Positions 9,901-21,249 are shown, counted from the first letter of the stretch. The stretch: 64,000 nucleotides of DNA from Macrostomum hystrix (GCA_950097015.1 CATNEN010000001.1:1538001-1602000); one strand, 5' to 3'. A program made the numbers and translations. Notes: generated from the sequence alone by a model not told the origin.

Positions 9901-11035
9901 TCGTTGAAGAAGCTGCCAATTTGGCGCCAGAGACTGCTAGTGGCACTCACGGTGCTATTCTATTTCTTCTTCGTCGGAGTGGAGAACGTGTTCTGGTCCT
10001 ACATTGGCGCCTACGGTGTCTGCTCCCGACTGCGACTGTCCGCTCTCAATGCGGCCTTCTTTGCCGGCTTCCTAGCCGGCCGCTGCCTAGGAGTGGCTGC
10101 GGCCAGGTGGGCGAGGCCAGGCTTCATCCTGCTGGCCGATTTGGCAGGCTGCCAGGTTAAAGAGCTTTGAAAATGTGACTTCTTAGAAATATGATTTGTG
10201 CGAAATGCGGTTTCTACGAAATGTGGTTTCTACGAAATTTGATTTCTACGAAATTTGATTTCTACGAAATGTGATTTCTACGAAATGTGATTTCTACGAA
10301 ATGTGATTTCTACGCAATGTGATTTCTTCGAAATGTGATTTCTACGAAATGTGATTTCTACGAAATGTGATTTCTACGAAATGTGATTTCTACGAAATGT
10401 GATTTCTACGAAATGTGATTTCTACGAAATGTGATTTCTACGAAATGTGATTTCTACGAAATGTTATTTCTAAGAAATGTGATTTCTACGAAATGTGATT
10501 TCTACGAAATTTGATTTCTACGAAATGTGATTTCTACGAAATGGATTTTATTTTTTTATTGGGATTCTATATTAAATTGGATTTCTAGGATACAGACTTT
10601 TTGTAAGGGGACTAAAAGAAAGTGGATTCCAGCCAATCAATAATAAAATCCCACACTAACTCCTTCGCCAAATTCTCGATTTCGCAGATCTCATTGGCGC
10701 TGCTTTGTCTATTAGCCGGCGACTCGCCTCTGGCGGCCGCCGCCCCGTCTTGGTTGACTTCAGCCGCCACGGCCGCCTTCGGCCTCTCCGTGGCCAGCAT
10801 GTTCGCCAGCGGCATCTCCTGGCTGGAGGAGCGGCTGAATGTCACAGGGCCGCTAGCCTGCAGCTGGACTATCGGTAGTCAGCTCGGCGTATCTGTTCTG
10901 CCCGCCTTGGCTGGCCACCTGCTGCTGGCTCCAGGTGCGGGTCCAGCCGGGGTGTTGTACTTGTCGCTGGCTGGCTTCACAGCTGCCGGCGCCTGCTTCG
11001 CGGCCATGCTGGCTGTGGCACACGCGCGAGTGTGA
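6962..11035 (+). CDS. MFSD4: MFSD4/NaGLT1-type major facilitator transporter, 5 exons
   Basis: Exons by splice consensus and phase: 6962-6965, 7049-7347, 7978-8341, 9389-10155, 10688-11035. They join in frame to 593 residues. The first exon contributes only ATGG; its donor GTAAGT and the acceptor CCCCAG make M-D-T-N-N. A Ser/Thr-rich cytosolic N-terminus of about 100 residues is followed by membrane segments. Family-like features include 'LSGVLGAGQSALETADGI' with 'LQSLHLAVALGALSAPAL', and 'FGLSVASMFASGISWLEE' with 'VTG' in the C-terminal half. MFSD4 proteins are major-facilitator members; MFSD4B was described as a sodium-dependent glucose transporter, but the substrate here is unknown. The central loop is long and low in conservation. 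Introns 2, 3 and 4 are filled with minisatellites. The C-terminus ends shortly after the last helix. Confidence 0.82.
7455..7890 (+). repeat. minisatellite in MFSD4-like intron 2
   Basis: About sixteen 27-bp units are built from CCATCCGCCCCCTGAATC plus CGCTCCTCTCCTMG. Many units contain a pyrimidine tract ending in TAG (CTCCTCTCCTAG), which looks like a 3' splice site. The real acceptor lies about 90 bp beyond the array, at 7976-7977. Confidence 0.9.
8342..9348 (+). repeat. minisatellite filling MFSD4-like intron 3
   Basis: About 43 copies of a roughly 23-bp unit (GATTTAGTGAGGCTGTGATG plus TCA or CCA) start at the first base of the intron. The real 5' splice site, G|GTTAGTGAGCCTGTGATG, is itself the first unit. 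Several longer blocks are repeated, for example 8480-8700 against 8940-9160, which shows higher-order duplication. Confidence 0.92.
10195..10545 (+). repeat. 16-bp minisatellite in MFSD4-like intron 4
   Basis: About 22 copies of GAAATGTGATTTCTAC are nearly identical in the middle and diverged at both edges. The array starts about 40 bp after the exon 4 donor. Confidence 0.92.
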
Positions 11036-11096
11036 AATGGGATCTCAGCTGCAGAGCTCTAATCCCGTTTGGAAACAATAACACTGTCACTGTGCT

Positions 11097-11370
11097 CTGA
11101 TCCTTGTTAGGGATCTCTGATCCTTGTTAGGGATCTCTGATCCTTGTTAGGGATCTCTGATCCTTGTTAGGGATTTCTGATCCTTGTTTAATGATCTCTG
11201 GTCATTGTTAGGGATCTCTGATCCTAGTTAGGGATCTCTGATCCTTGTTAGGGATCTCTGATCCTAGTTAGGGATCTCTGATCCTTGTTAGGGATCTCTG
11301 ATCCTTGTTAGGGATCTCTGATCCTTGTTAGGGATTTCTGATCCTTGTTTAATGATCTCTGATCCTTGAA
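11097..11370 (+). repeat. minisatellite 3' of the MFSD4-like gene
   Basis: About thirteen copies of GATCTCTGATCCTTGTTAGG lie in tandem, the array starting about 60 bp after the stop codon. Variants with TTTCTG and TTTAAT recur in order, suggesting block duplication. Confidence 0.9.
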
Positions 11371-11796
11371 GAGTTATTTTTGGGGATCATGATTGATTTT
11401 TGTTTAATCTCTGCTTATTTCTAAGCAGTTCCAATAGCTTTGATGTCTCTTTTCTAGACTCAGATTTTCGTAGGGATTGGCTTCTTAAATTAACAGTTCT
11501 CTCCATGGTTCTATTGTACCAATTATAGGACAATTAAATGAAATGTTCAATTTAAATTTTAACTTCCAAGTATTTTAAGGTTTTAGCTCAATGTATATTT
11601 TAATTGCTCAACTGCTTACTGTTCACATGTACATCGTATATCGTTGCTTTTGTGTATTTCCTGCTTGCAGCAATTCAACTATATGCACGCTTTAGAAAAT
11701 TGTATTTGTTATCTATCATCATTATTGTACTTTTCATCTTTTTTACTTTATCAATAAAATTTGTTAAAATTAAATTAGTCATTTTTGTGTTTAGCT

Positions 11797-12455
11797 CACA
11801 ATTTTTATAAAGATGGCACTAAAACACAAAATGCCTAATCCTTAAAAGAGACACACTTTTCTCTATTAAAAAGGATAAAAATTGTATTAGAAAAAAAGTT
11901 TCTTATAAAAAAATGGCAAAATACACTCTATTTTTCACAAAGGTAGAGGTTGTAGCCTAGTGGTTAGGGCGTCGGACTCACGACTTGAAGGTCGGGGGTT
12001 CGATTCCCGACTCCACTGGAACAATTTGCATCCTTTAGCAAGACACTTAACTCTGCAATGCTTCAGTTCACCCAGCTGTTAAATGGGTACCAGCATCAGC
12101 TGGGATAATTGAAGGTGGGTGTGGCGTCCCCCCAGTCCGTGGACTTAACAGCTGTACGCAGCCTTCAGATGCGCCGCGCTGCGGCTGTGCTGTCGGCTGC
12201 ACATCTGACCCAATTGGGGCAGGTGTAATAAATTATTATCAATTATTTTCACAAAGGATACACAGACGCGAAAATCATACAACACATTTGAGCAACCTGC
12301 AACAACAGGTAAATGCTACAAGCTGGTAAATTGTTGTTGGGATGGCTTAGATATCAGTTATGAAACATGAAACCGGTGCGAAACGAGAAACTTAAAGTAC
12401 CTTAAGTAACAAGCAACACCTAACATAAGATTGTAGCATTTTAAGTGCTGAATAG
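11797..12455 (+). repeat. duplicated segment, copy 1 (SINE-bearing)
   Basis: Apart from the inserted SINE this segment matches 13290-13625. Shared blocks include 'AAAGATGRCACTAAAA', 'ACATTTGAGCAAMCTGCAA', 'CAACAGGTAAATG', 'GAAACTTAAAG' and 'TTGTAGCATTTTAAGTGCT'. It has no coding capacity and could be a dispersed repeat or a local duplication. Confidence 0.8.
11932..12257 (+). mobile_element. tRNA-derived SINE (family 1) with 12-bp TSD
   Basis: The SINE is 11944-12245. TTTTCACAAAGG precedes it (11932-11943) and follows it (12246-12257) exactly. The A box TAGCCTAGTGG, B box GGTTCGATTCC and body match the copy at 5309-5697. The tail is ATTATCAATTA. The related segment at 13290-13625 lacks the insert and so serves as an empty site. 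Target-primed insertion by a LINE is the expected mechanism. Confidence 0.93.
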
Positions 12456-12689
12456 ATGAAATACCTCATATAGAGCATGAATTGTGAGCCTTATAGATAT
12501 TCCGGGCATTAAATTAATAGTGCCCGAAAAAATTAGACGGCTGGTTGCAGTTTATGTCTATGGCCAAATTCTAAGTTGACCTGTCTATGAGCTAGCGATC
12601 GCTGAGATAACTGAGAAATTTACTTTGGGTAGCAGCATATTTTTCTATGGCCCTTATTATAATTATAGGAACATAATTACGCGACGATT

Positions 12690-12865
12690 CAAACACACAG
12701 GTGTGTACATCTGCCCTGACTTAACTTTGATTGATTTTTTTTCAGACAGCAAGCATCCAAAGTTCTCTTTTTGGCTGCGCCCCAAAAGAAATGTGGCCTC
12801 GCCGCGGAATCGAGCTCAGTGACCTTGTTTTGAGAGGCAAACACATTAGAATGTGTACTCTGGCT
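12690..12865 (-). mobile_element. degenerate tRNA-derived SINE (family 2)
   Basis: Read on the minus strand, a B-box-like GAGCTCGATTCC, then CGCGGCGAGGCCAC and GGCGCAGCCAAAAAG, resemble the better copy at 47571-47830. The A-box region is decayed (GTTTGCCTCTCAAAAC). Confidence 0.6.
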
Positions 12866-13289
12866 CTTGACGCAATGGGTAACGAAAGTGCATGCATTAC
12901 TTGAGGACATAAATGTGGAGCGAGTGTTCAGTCTTCTTTAAGAGTAGTCCGAATTTTAAGGTGAGAAATTCATGCCTAGCCGAAACAGCCAGCTGTCAAC
13001 CCTGGACTGAAGCCCCGGCCAATCAGATTGCGATCCGGCCTCGGTGGTTTTCTACCCCGGCGAGAAGTGCACCCTAAGGCTATATAGACAGAGGCCGCCT
13101 ACTACGTTTCCATCCATCAGGCTGAAACTGCCAGACAGACAGCCAATCGCCTTTTCCAGAGGTTCAGATCATCGGTCTATTTAAATAAACGCGTTTTCGC
13201 CGTGTCCAAAAGTCCATTTTCTATACGCCAAGACCTTCTGGTTTGCATCACAATTTTAATTAATGAACTTTTATGAAAATCGAATTAGC

Positions 13290-13625
13290 AACAATTATTC
13301 TAAAGATGACACTAAAAAACAAAACAGTTATCCTTAAAAGAGAACAGTTTTCTAAATAAAGAGGATTAAAATTGTATTTCAATTAGTTTTTTTAAAGAAA
13401 AGGTAAATTGCTAAATAATTATTCACACTGATTTCATAGTCGCGAAAAGAAGAACATTTGAGCAAACTGCAACAACAGGTAAATGTTAAACGCCAGTAGA
13501 TTGTCAGCTGGTGGATTGGATATCAATATGAAACCGGAAACCGGTGCAAAACAAGAAACTTAAAGCACCTTAAGTAACACACAACACCTAAGATAATATT
13601 GTAGCATTTTAAGTGCTAAAGTCAT
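13290..13625 (+). repeat. duplicated segment, copy 2 (SINE-free)
   Basis: This is the counterpart of 11797-12455. The point matching the SINE insertion lies near 13425-13440 (ATTATTCACACTG) and carries no insert, so it approximates the ancestral empty site. Confidence 0.78.
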
Positions 13626-13830
13626 ATATAACAAAATGACTAAAAACTGAATATACAAAAAACGTCTGGATATTACATAACCAAATATAGAATTGTGATA
13701 AAAATAAATTTGTGTTGAAAATTATTTCAATTTAAAGAACATTTTCATTTTAATGCTCGTTTCATTTTTAACTGATTTCTCGCAAGTATTTAAATATATA
13801 CATAAACATACTCGTAGAATAAAATTGAAA

Positions 13831-13870
13831 AAACAGGCTTCTTGCCTGAGCCAAATAGTCTACTACTCAA
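13831..13870 (+). mobile_element. 3' terminus of a LINE-like element (hairpin plus CTA-rich tail)
   Basis: The hairpin CAGGC-TTCTT-GCCTG (13834-13848) is followed by AGCCAA and a CTACTACT-like tail. The same cassette is at 18686-18722 and 19522-19556. A 3' hairpin plus a short microsatellite tail is typical of non-LTR retrotransposon or SINE ends. It falls just past the SARAF stop codon, in the likely 3' UTR. Confidence 0.5.
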
Positions 13871-13955
13871 GTTGGAAGATTCCACAATAAAAATTTCAGA
13901 CCAAGCCAAGCGATTTCGTGATCAACTATCCGTATGGAAAATGTCTTTAATTTGC

Positions 13956-16205
13956 TTAGCGTCTCCTAGTAGAAGCGTAGCCAGTTCGCGTTACCGGAGA
14001 TCCACCGCCGTCGCTAGACGAAGAAGAAGACTGCCTACTGTAAGTAGTATGGCTTCTCTCGCCATAGCTGGTATAGCCGCTGGTTCCATAGCCGCTGCCG
14101 CCGCCGCGATTGCTGCCGCTACTGCCGAATAGGTAGCCGCCGATAGCGCCAATAGCGGTGCCAGTCCAGAAACCGGGGCCGCTGCTGCTGCTGTCTCCGC
14201 GTTGGTCGTCGCGATCATTGGCTGTTGAAGAATAATTGGGCTGCTGCTGCTGCTGCTGCTGATTAGTGCGACGTTCGTAGGCCTAAAATTAGTGGATCAG
14301 GCACATATTATGGTGATGATTTAATCACACAGGGGCGTGTCGTGTGTACATCTACCCTGACTATTTTAATCGCTGAAGGTTGGTCTTTAAGGACGTGCTA
14401 GCCATACGAAAAGGTAAATTGCACAGCAAGCATCCAACCTTGTCGTAGAATTGAGCTCGGGTGTGATTTGTAACAAAAGTGTTTTAGTTACTACAGGAAG
14501 CGGGAACTGTAACTGCAACATTGCTCCATACAACCCTAGAAGGTAATTCAGTGCTATAAAAGTCTTACCTTTCCAGTCGAACCAGAATTGTCTGTGTACT
14601 CAGGCCTAAAGCCATACTGGGGAGCGCCAGGCCCACCATCGCTGTATGGTGGCGGAGCATCATAATCACTGCCTGGCATTGGAGCTGAAGGCTCAGCGCG
14701 CCGTCTGGTAGCCGAAGTAGCCAGACAGAAATAATAGATAGCGAAGCAGCAGATGACAATAACAATAAAAAAGCCAATTGATAGACTAATGTCTTTTGAA
14801 TTCATAGCTGAGTGAGAGTGGCTCTTGTGACTTTTGTGACTGCTGCTTCCAGCGGGTTTTAGCGAGTAGGTCAGGCCACAGGATCCAGCAAGGACATACG
14901 GATCATCAGGATAGTCATAGCCCTCACACTGGACCTAAATTATTGTAATGGAAGTGAGTAAAATTACTATAAGACATTATATTGTAATAAATTACTTTTT
15001 TGAACTGGATAGTAAGCTATTTAAGTATGACAACAAACATTTCAATTGCATAAAAACATTTTACCAACAATTTGTTAAAGCACTATCTTGATATTTTTGT
15101 TGTAAAAGTTTATAGTTTAAAAAATATTTTTATAAATATATTTGTATAGAGTTTAGATCACCAAATGTGACTTGCAACTGATAAGAATATTGCCAAGTTT
15201 AGAATCTCAATAACAAGCTATTAAAAAAGTAAACAGTAGAATAGTAAAAGAAGTTCTTTAAAGGAATAAGTGTAGAAAACCAACAGACACAACGCATGGT
15301 CAAAAATTTTAGCTAAAAACCCAATACAACATAGAATATGTTAACATGGGTATCACTATGTCAACCATATAATAAAGAATAAGGTCATTTAATGCCTATT
15401 GCTATACCACAGTGCCTAAGAACACAGGAAAATTCTGAATATGCAATGGACAGTTAAACACCATTTGTCGAGTTATTGTAGTATAAAAAGTTTATATAAC
15501 TTATTAAGAATTATTGCCATACTTATATTTATTGTGTTTTAAGTTGTTTTATTTTTAATACACAAATTTGTATAAATAACTTCTAAACTATAACAAAACT
15601 TAATTTCAAGATCTAATCAAAAGTTTTTTTACTATATTAAATAAGCAGTAGCTAGTATAGAATAGACAATTTATAAGTGCTTTCTTCATTAGGCCCTAGT
15701 GTCATCTAGATACTAAAGTAGATTAGCATTGGGCCTAGTGTTATTAAATTCAGCATTAGTATCTTAATCAAAGAAGCATAGGCCTATATTTGCACACAAT
15801 TGTCCATAAACTTTATAAGATAGGCTCTAGCTAAATTAACAAAATAATAAATTGAAATCAGCATTTTTGGTCAACAAAACTTACTTGGAGAGAATCAAAC
15901 TGAGTGTTCTTGGGTAACTGAGCATCACACTTCCATTGAACATCAATTCCATCTGAACCCATGTTATAGCATTGAACAGCAGATGGTAGATTTTTACAGC
16001 TACTTTTACTATCAATGCATCTTAACTGTGGAATAGGACTACCTCGACGACCAGTGGTAAATTTGTCACTGTGCAAAGTTAATGTCTGTACAGATGTCAA
16101 TAGAACTTTTTTACCAGCGAGTACAAAATTTGGACCTAGGCAAATAATTGTAAGCATTAGGCTTACAAAAGTAAAAACAAATACAGAATTAGGCCTAGAA
16201 GACAT
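13956..16205 (-). CDS. SARAF: SARAF (TMEM66), store-operated calcium entry regulator, 3 exons
   Basis: Exons on the minus strand are 16205-15885, 14934-14569 and 14282-13956. All junctions are phase 0, giving 337 residues; human SARAF is 339. SARAF is a single-pass ER protein that promotes slow inactivation of STIM-Orai calcium entry. Residues 1 to about 30 form a signal peptide. The lumenal domain carries the family blocks 'LTLHSDKFTTGRR', 'PIPQLRC', 'DGIDVQWKCDA' and 'QCEGYDYPDDPYVLAGSCGL'. A transmembrane helix spans about 156-179. The cytosolic tail has a PPPY motif (201-204, a possible WW-domain ligand), a CAG-coded Gln run, the conserved 'GPGFWTGTAIGAIGGYLFG' and a Ser-rich end 'YASTRRR'. 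This is the clearest single assignment in the window. Confidence 0.96.
14319..14470 (-). mobile_element. degenerate SINE (family 2) in SARAF intron 2
   Basis: The plus strand has ACACAGGGGCGTGTCGTGTG, then CAGCAAGCATCCAACCTTG and GTAGAATTGAGCTCGG. This order parallels the minus-strand SINE at 12690-12865, with internal deletions. It is weakly conserved. Confidence 0.45.
14935..15884. other. SARAF intron 1, no array
   Basis: This is a 950-bp AT-rich intron with consensus ends (GTAAGTTT, TTTAG, minus strand). Unlike introns of the MFSD4-like, C39-like, TMEM208 and ANAPC2 genes, it contains no minisatellite. Confidence 0.7.
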
Positions 16206-16930
16206 TGTCTAAACTATGGGGCGTCTTGTAAAAAAATATATTTAACTTCAAGAATATCTAAGCAAGGTCTTTATGTCTGTAACAACAGAATTAAAAGAAA
16301 AGGCTCTTTAGGTTCCTTTAGACCCTGCGGCAGCTGATAAAGAATCAATATAAATTATTATTTTAGGTAGGCCTAGAATATATCTAAATATAGTGTCACT
16401 TATATACACAAGTTACACGTCAAGATCACTTGTAAAGTTGTTACACGTTTTGCTTACGTTGCATTAATTCAAGAAATGCAGCGAAAAGTTTCTTATGAAC
16501 TGCAACACAAATGTTTTGAAATGTTTTAATTTGCGATTTTTGGTTCAAACAGTAAACGTAAAAGCATTTGTTTCAATAAAGTTATAATATTTTGTTATAC
16601 ATCGTCAAGAAAAGCCTTAAACCCGGTATAATCGGTATTACTACTTTACTAGTAAAGCTGGTACAGAAAGTAGAGGTTTGAATTTTAAATATTGAAATGT
16701 CGTGAACATGCCGGGATTCAAAGAGGTTAAAATATAATTTAGGTTCTCTGGCTCTCTGACAATAATTAATTAATTCACCTTAGCCTTTTTACTATTTGAA
16801 ATAAAATTTAAGTATGCTCGTGCTATTGCCCAGAAAATGAACAAATGATGCTGATGCAGTACACTAGCACAATGCGCTAGGCTCCTACGGCCCACGGGAC
16901 ACTACCTTTTACGCTGTGCGCACAAAAATG
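16206..16930. other. upstream region of SARAF, no gene seen
   Basis: This AT-rich stretch should hold the SARAF promoter. I see no clear TATA or CpG-rich block. Confidence 0.4.
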
Positions 16931-16934
16931 CAGC

Positions 16935-17080
16935 TTGAATTTCAAAGTTGCTCTATGAATTGCTTAGTTCTTGTTTTAACTCGAAATAAAGTATCTAAAA
17001 TAAGTTTTACTTTGTAGGCTTGTTTATTAAGCTTATACTTACCTCGCTTTATGTTGATTAGGTTGAAACTCCAAAGCTTG
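16935..17080. repeat. dispersed repeat 'C', copy 1
   Basis: It shares CTTTGTAGGCTTGTTTATTA and the following 'AAGCTTATACTTACCTCGCT' region with 19620-19690, at about 80-85 per cent by eye. It has no coding content. Confidence 0.55.
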
Positions 17081-18680
17081 AATGGCATACACGTCCTCCA
17101 CTAGCCCCGCCAAGAGCTTTTATGAAAAAAAGATGCTAAAAAAGAGCTAAGACATAACGACGGGGAATTAGAGAACTAATGAAAAAACTGGAAGACCACC
17201 GCCGCATAAAACACTACCCTTAATCACTAATCCATCGAAAAATTAACAGACCAGAAATGAACAGCTACTTCCCCAGTGTGATCTTCCGGAACAAAGGCTC
17301 TTAGAAAGCATGATAAAACTAAAAAGCGAATTAATTCATTCTAAATACTTTTTATTCAAGACTCGTGTAGGCTCTCTGTAAGAACGATGAGGGCCTAACG
17401 ACATCTCTCGATCACTACGTGACCGAATGTAAGTATGCGTTCACCCTCTCTTAATGTCACAGCTCCCTTGCTGTCCTGTTTATTTGTGCTTTTTTGCCCG
17501 TGTTTGCTTCTCTTTACCTGTAATTTTCGAATTGCTTTTTTTTCCTCAGTGCAGTGAACTATGCTCTCGTTGTTTACATATATTACCTCCCCATGCATTT
17601 TCCATCCTTCCTCGATCCGCATTGCTTTCCACGCGATTATTCTGCTATACCTTATTGTGTTTTTTAAGTTTCTTTTGTTACCTTTTGCATTTGCTTATAA
17701 TTCATTAAGAATTATCTAGAGCTCTTCCTCATGCAAGCTACTCCTTTTGCTTTTTTTCCTTCCTTGCATTATTATATTGTCTCTGCCATCTAATTAGCTT
17801 TTAATCCCATGAATTAATTGCTTCTACTGAGTTTATGAATATACCCTTTTCTCTGTTTTTTTCTATAACTTATATTATACCAATAATTGTCACTTTCGTC
17901 GTTATCACTGATCGTTATTTCCTGTTTTTGCGCCGCTTCAAAAATAATCTTCGCTGAATTATTTTTCATTTTTTCGCCTTTTTGTTATATTGTGACGTAC
18001 TTTTCAAATATACACGACATTACTGGCCTAACGAGAACTCTACCCGAGCCAGGTCTACTACCACCACTACAACCACTACCACTACTTGTTTGTCCATCCT
18101 TATGCCAATTGAATTAATTAGAGTGATGCTCCGGCTTTTCGTCTTCTTCTCTATTGCATATGCAAATACCTTTGCATTTTTACACTTCTGTCCGTATAAT
18201 TGCCTTCTCGTGCTTAAACTGATTCTCGCAGACATGAAGACACCTATTTTCTAATTTTACTCGTTCCCTTTTACTTTTACTTTTACTTCTACGTTTACCT
18301 TTTCGTACTAATTTTAAGATGGGTAGGCCTACTTTAATACGCAAACTTGTAAACTGATACATTTTTTCTAACTTGTTAGTTTTTTTATGTTACGCATATA
18401 TTTATATTGGTACTAAATATGGTGAACCCTATAATTCTTTCCGTCATCCTCTTCGCGCCTAGTTAAATTGATTCCACATTCTCCCTGTTTGTTGCTAATA
18501 TATAGAAATTAAGCTAAACCTTGCAATACCTTCACAACCTTCACATTTTTGACTCTAATATTTTACTTATTCTCTTACGACATCGTTTTCTTCGTTTGCG
18601 CTCTAGTTATAATTTTCGCACTTTTTCAAACTTTCAAATAAATATTGTTGCGTGACATAAATATCCCGTTGCACTATATT
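17081..18680. other. gene-free stretch, mostly pyrimidine-rich, probably a retrotransposon 3' region
   Basis: From about 17400 the plus strand is strongly T/C-rich with no coherent coding frame. It leads directly into the LINE-like 3' cassette at 18686. This suggests the 3' untranslated part of a truncated non-LTR element; no reverse-transcriptase motif survives here. Confidence 0.35.
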
Positions 18681-18685
18681 GGTCA

Positions 18686-18724
18686 AACAGGCATCTTGCC
18701 TGAGCCAACTACTACTACTACTAA
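18686..18724 (+). mobile_element. 3' terminus of a LINE-like element, copy 2
   Basis: The hairpin CAGGC-ATCTT-GCCTG is followed by AGCCAA and five CTA repeats. This is the best-preserved copy of the cassette also found at 13831 and 19522. Confidence 0.55.
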
Positions 18725-19520
18725 AACATGTAAACGTATAAATTTATTTATAGCTAGTAGCTCAACCTTAGTTATTATTATATTGATCACTTGAAATATT
18801 CAACAAATACAATTGTTTACCATATTGCGGATGGTTCTTCTTGTACGCCGGAAGCATTTTCTGGGAATTTCGAGATGTACGCCAGCCTACTAACGAAGTG
18901 GACGCCAGCCTACCAACTGTGCGCCAACCCCATGCTAATGTGCTACCGCCTTTGTCAAGCTAATTTAAGTGAATTTTTATACAGAACCTATTTTATTCAC
19001 TATGTTCCTATGTACACTGGCTTTGCTCAAACAAAGCCACACAGGCATATGAAAACCATGGAATCAAGTTAAAGTAGTGTTAGTAGTCATGCACATGATC
19101 GGCCAGGTCATTCAGTTGCTGCCGATAAAACAGTGTTTGGTCTGAATTTGGAGTGAATTAATTGTCAATTTGTTTGCATTTGCATATTGCATAGGTAATT
19201 TCTTCGTTAAAAATACTAACAATAATTAAATGTAAATTTAAATTAATTTTTTTGTAAAATACCAAAAAATGCAATAATGATTGTGGTAATAATAATTTGG
19301 GATTGCACATGCAACATCATATACATGGATATTTGTTTCTGAGTAGGCCCCCTATTTCTGAGTAAAACTTTCAAGTAAAAGAAATGCAGACATAAATAAA
19401 TCCTTACCATGAGTTGTGTACACCGAAATCTGCGCATGGCCAAGAAATGTATGCGGTTTATGCCAAAATTTCCTGCATACACCCCACTATCTGCAAAATG
19501 GATTGAGTAATATTGGCAAA
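18725..19520. other. AT-rich intergenic DNA, no gene seen
   Basis: The short open frames show no family signature. Confidence 0.45.
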
Positions 19521-19521
19521 A

Positions 19522-19560
19522 AGGCTGCCTGCCTGAGCCAACACTCTACTACTTAGCATT
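19522..19560 (+). mobile_element. 3' terminus of a LINE-like element, copy 3
   Basis: AGGCTGCCTGCCTGAGCCAA followed by CTACTACTT matches the two other copies, with a slightly altered hairpin. Confidence 0.45.
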
Positions 19561-19695
19561 CAAAAGAATTTCTAAGTTCTTGTTATTTCTATTCAAAATA
19601 AAAAATCTAAAGGGCAAAAACAACTTTGACTTTGTAAGCCTGTTTATTAAGCATAACTTACCTTGCTTATGTTGGCTAGGTTAGGCCTACCTTTT
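19561..19695. repeat. dispersed repeat 'C', copy 2
   Basis: CTTTGTAAGCCTGTTTATTA, then CATAACTTACCTTGCTTATG, matches the block at 16935-17080 in the same orientation. Confidence 0.55.
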
Positions 19696-19752
19696 TGCAA
19701 CCAACAACAAGTATAGAGCCTAGATATTCATGGATGAATACTATAATGTTTT

Positions 19753-20487
19753 GGCAGTTGGCAGACAAATAGAAGTTTGATTATTCATCCAGTTAACTGG
19801 GTTATAAATTATAACTAAGTTATTAAGGGGTGTACTTTAGTGCTACCACGAGAACCTCTATCATTTGTAAGATAAAATAATTAAGAAGCTACAAAAGGAC
19901 AGTCATTCAGATTTGAAGTGTGTGTCTCAAATTATTTTTGCTTATCAGCTAATTAAAAAAATTAAAACCTTTTCCAGAAATTCAGTTGTTTCAGGGACTA
20001 ACTTAGTTCAAGAGTAAGTTTGGTCTTTGTGAGGTCAAGACTCAAGATGTCTCTCAGCAGGGCAAGAGTGGTCTTTGGGAGAATCGTTGCTCCTGCTCAT
20101 TGAAAGGTGAGAAATTAAGTCCTTGGGTGGTTAACATACATGCGCAACCTCCCAAATCTTAGCCGGCCATGCGACTTAGTTTTTGCCCTCATTTGCGACT
20201 TAGTTCGTTTCATTGCTCTATTTACGACTTAGTTTGCTCTCATTTGCTCTCTTTTTCTCTCCCCTTTTTCCTTTTTTTTACGCCTTCCTTTTTTGTCCCT
20301 TGGTCCCCCCTTTGATTTTTTTGCGCTTGGTTGATTGGTTTTTGCGACTTACCTTGCTTGGCCCTCGTTTCACCCGGCCGGTTCGGCTGGGTCAGCCGGG
20401 TGTTGCGCATGTATGTTGGTTAACCAGTTAACCAGACGAATAATCAAATGGCTATTTGTTCGGTTAACTGGACAAAAAACAACTACC
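19753..20487 (+). mobile_element. DNA-transposon-like element 'B', copy 2, split by a MITE
   Basis: This is the reverse-complement counterpart of 1276-1717. Matching blocks include AGTTTGATTATTCATCCAGT, ACGAGAACCTCTATCATTTG, TCAGGGACTAACTTAG and AAGTCCTTGGGTGGTTA. The outer ends are GGCAGTTGGC and the inverse CAACTACC, flanked by TAATGTTTT and TAATATTTT, a probable imperfect TSD. The copy is interrupted at 20135-20415 by an unrelated MITE that copy 1 lacks. Confidence 0.8.
20135..20415. mobile_element. MITE copy 2, nested in element B
   Basis: The same 14-bp termini as the copy at 2093-2364 (CATACATGCGCAAC and its exact inverse) enclose 281 bp that align in reverse complement with it. The flanks are GTGGTTAA and TTGGTTAA, a 7-of-8 target-site duplication. 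Copy 1 of element B shows the uninterrupted site (GGTTAGGCCTAACC near 1330-1343). Confidence 0.88.
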
Positions 20488-21249
20488 TAATATTTTTGGA
20501 TAGTTATTGTTAGATGCTTAGATTTTTTGTGCTAGGACAATAGGCCTAGCTAGACAATTTTTATAGAAAATTTTGAAAATCTCTTTGACTCTGAGTATTT
20601 AATTCAATCCCTAGGCCTAGTAATAAGAAGGCAAAAGTGTTCTGTATATAATGATAAGTGGACCTGTATCTTTAAGTTTCAATTGTGACAGTAAGAAGAC
20701 AAAAATAAAAAAGCTGACTATCTATACACTTGTAATTTGCTTCTCTTGACTTAAGTCTTGTGCATCATACATACATCATAAAATGACAGTTAAAATTAGT
20801 TTTTTCTTTGCTGATAATTCAACTTCTCAATTTGTTAGGAACTTAAAGTTATTAGCCTTTAGGCCTAAACTGTATTTAAAATCCAAAGAGAAGTAATGGT
20901 CATATTTGGCTATAGGCTACATCATATATATTGTTTTAGGTGACCTTCCAGTATTGGCCTAAATAGTTTCAAATGTTAGTGGTACTTAACATTAGTATCA
21001 ATATTTTTTGCTCATAAATGTTTATAAGCTAATATGCATTTAGGTAACTTAAAATATTTAAATATGTTAGCAAAAAATAAATATTTATTAATTATTTTGT
21101 TTCTTATTTAAGTAACTGTTTACTAAATGGTTTATTTTATTTGCATGCATGTATAAATAGAGCAGTATTTCATATCTTGACAAAAGTATTTATCTTGTAA
21201 TAATAAGTGCAGGAGCTCCATAGTTATTGTACATCATTTAGTGACACTA
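20488..21249. other. AT-rich intergenic DNA, no gene seen
   Basis: Nothing recognisable. Confidence 0.45.
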
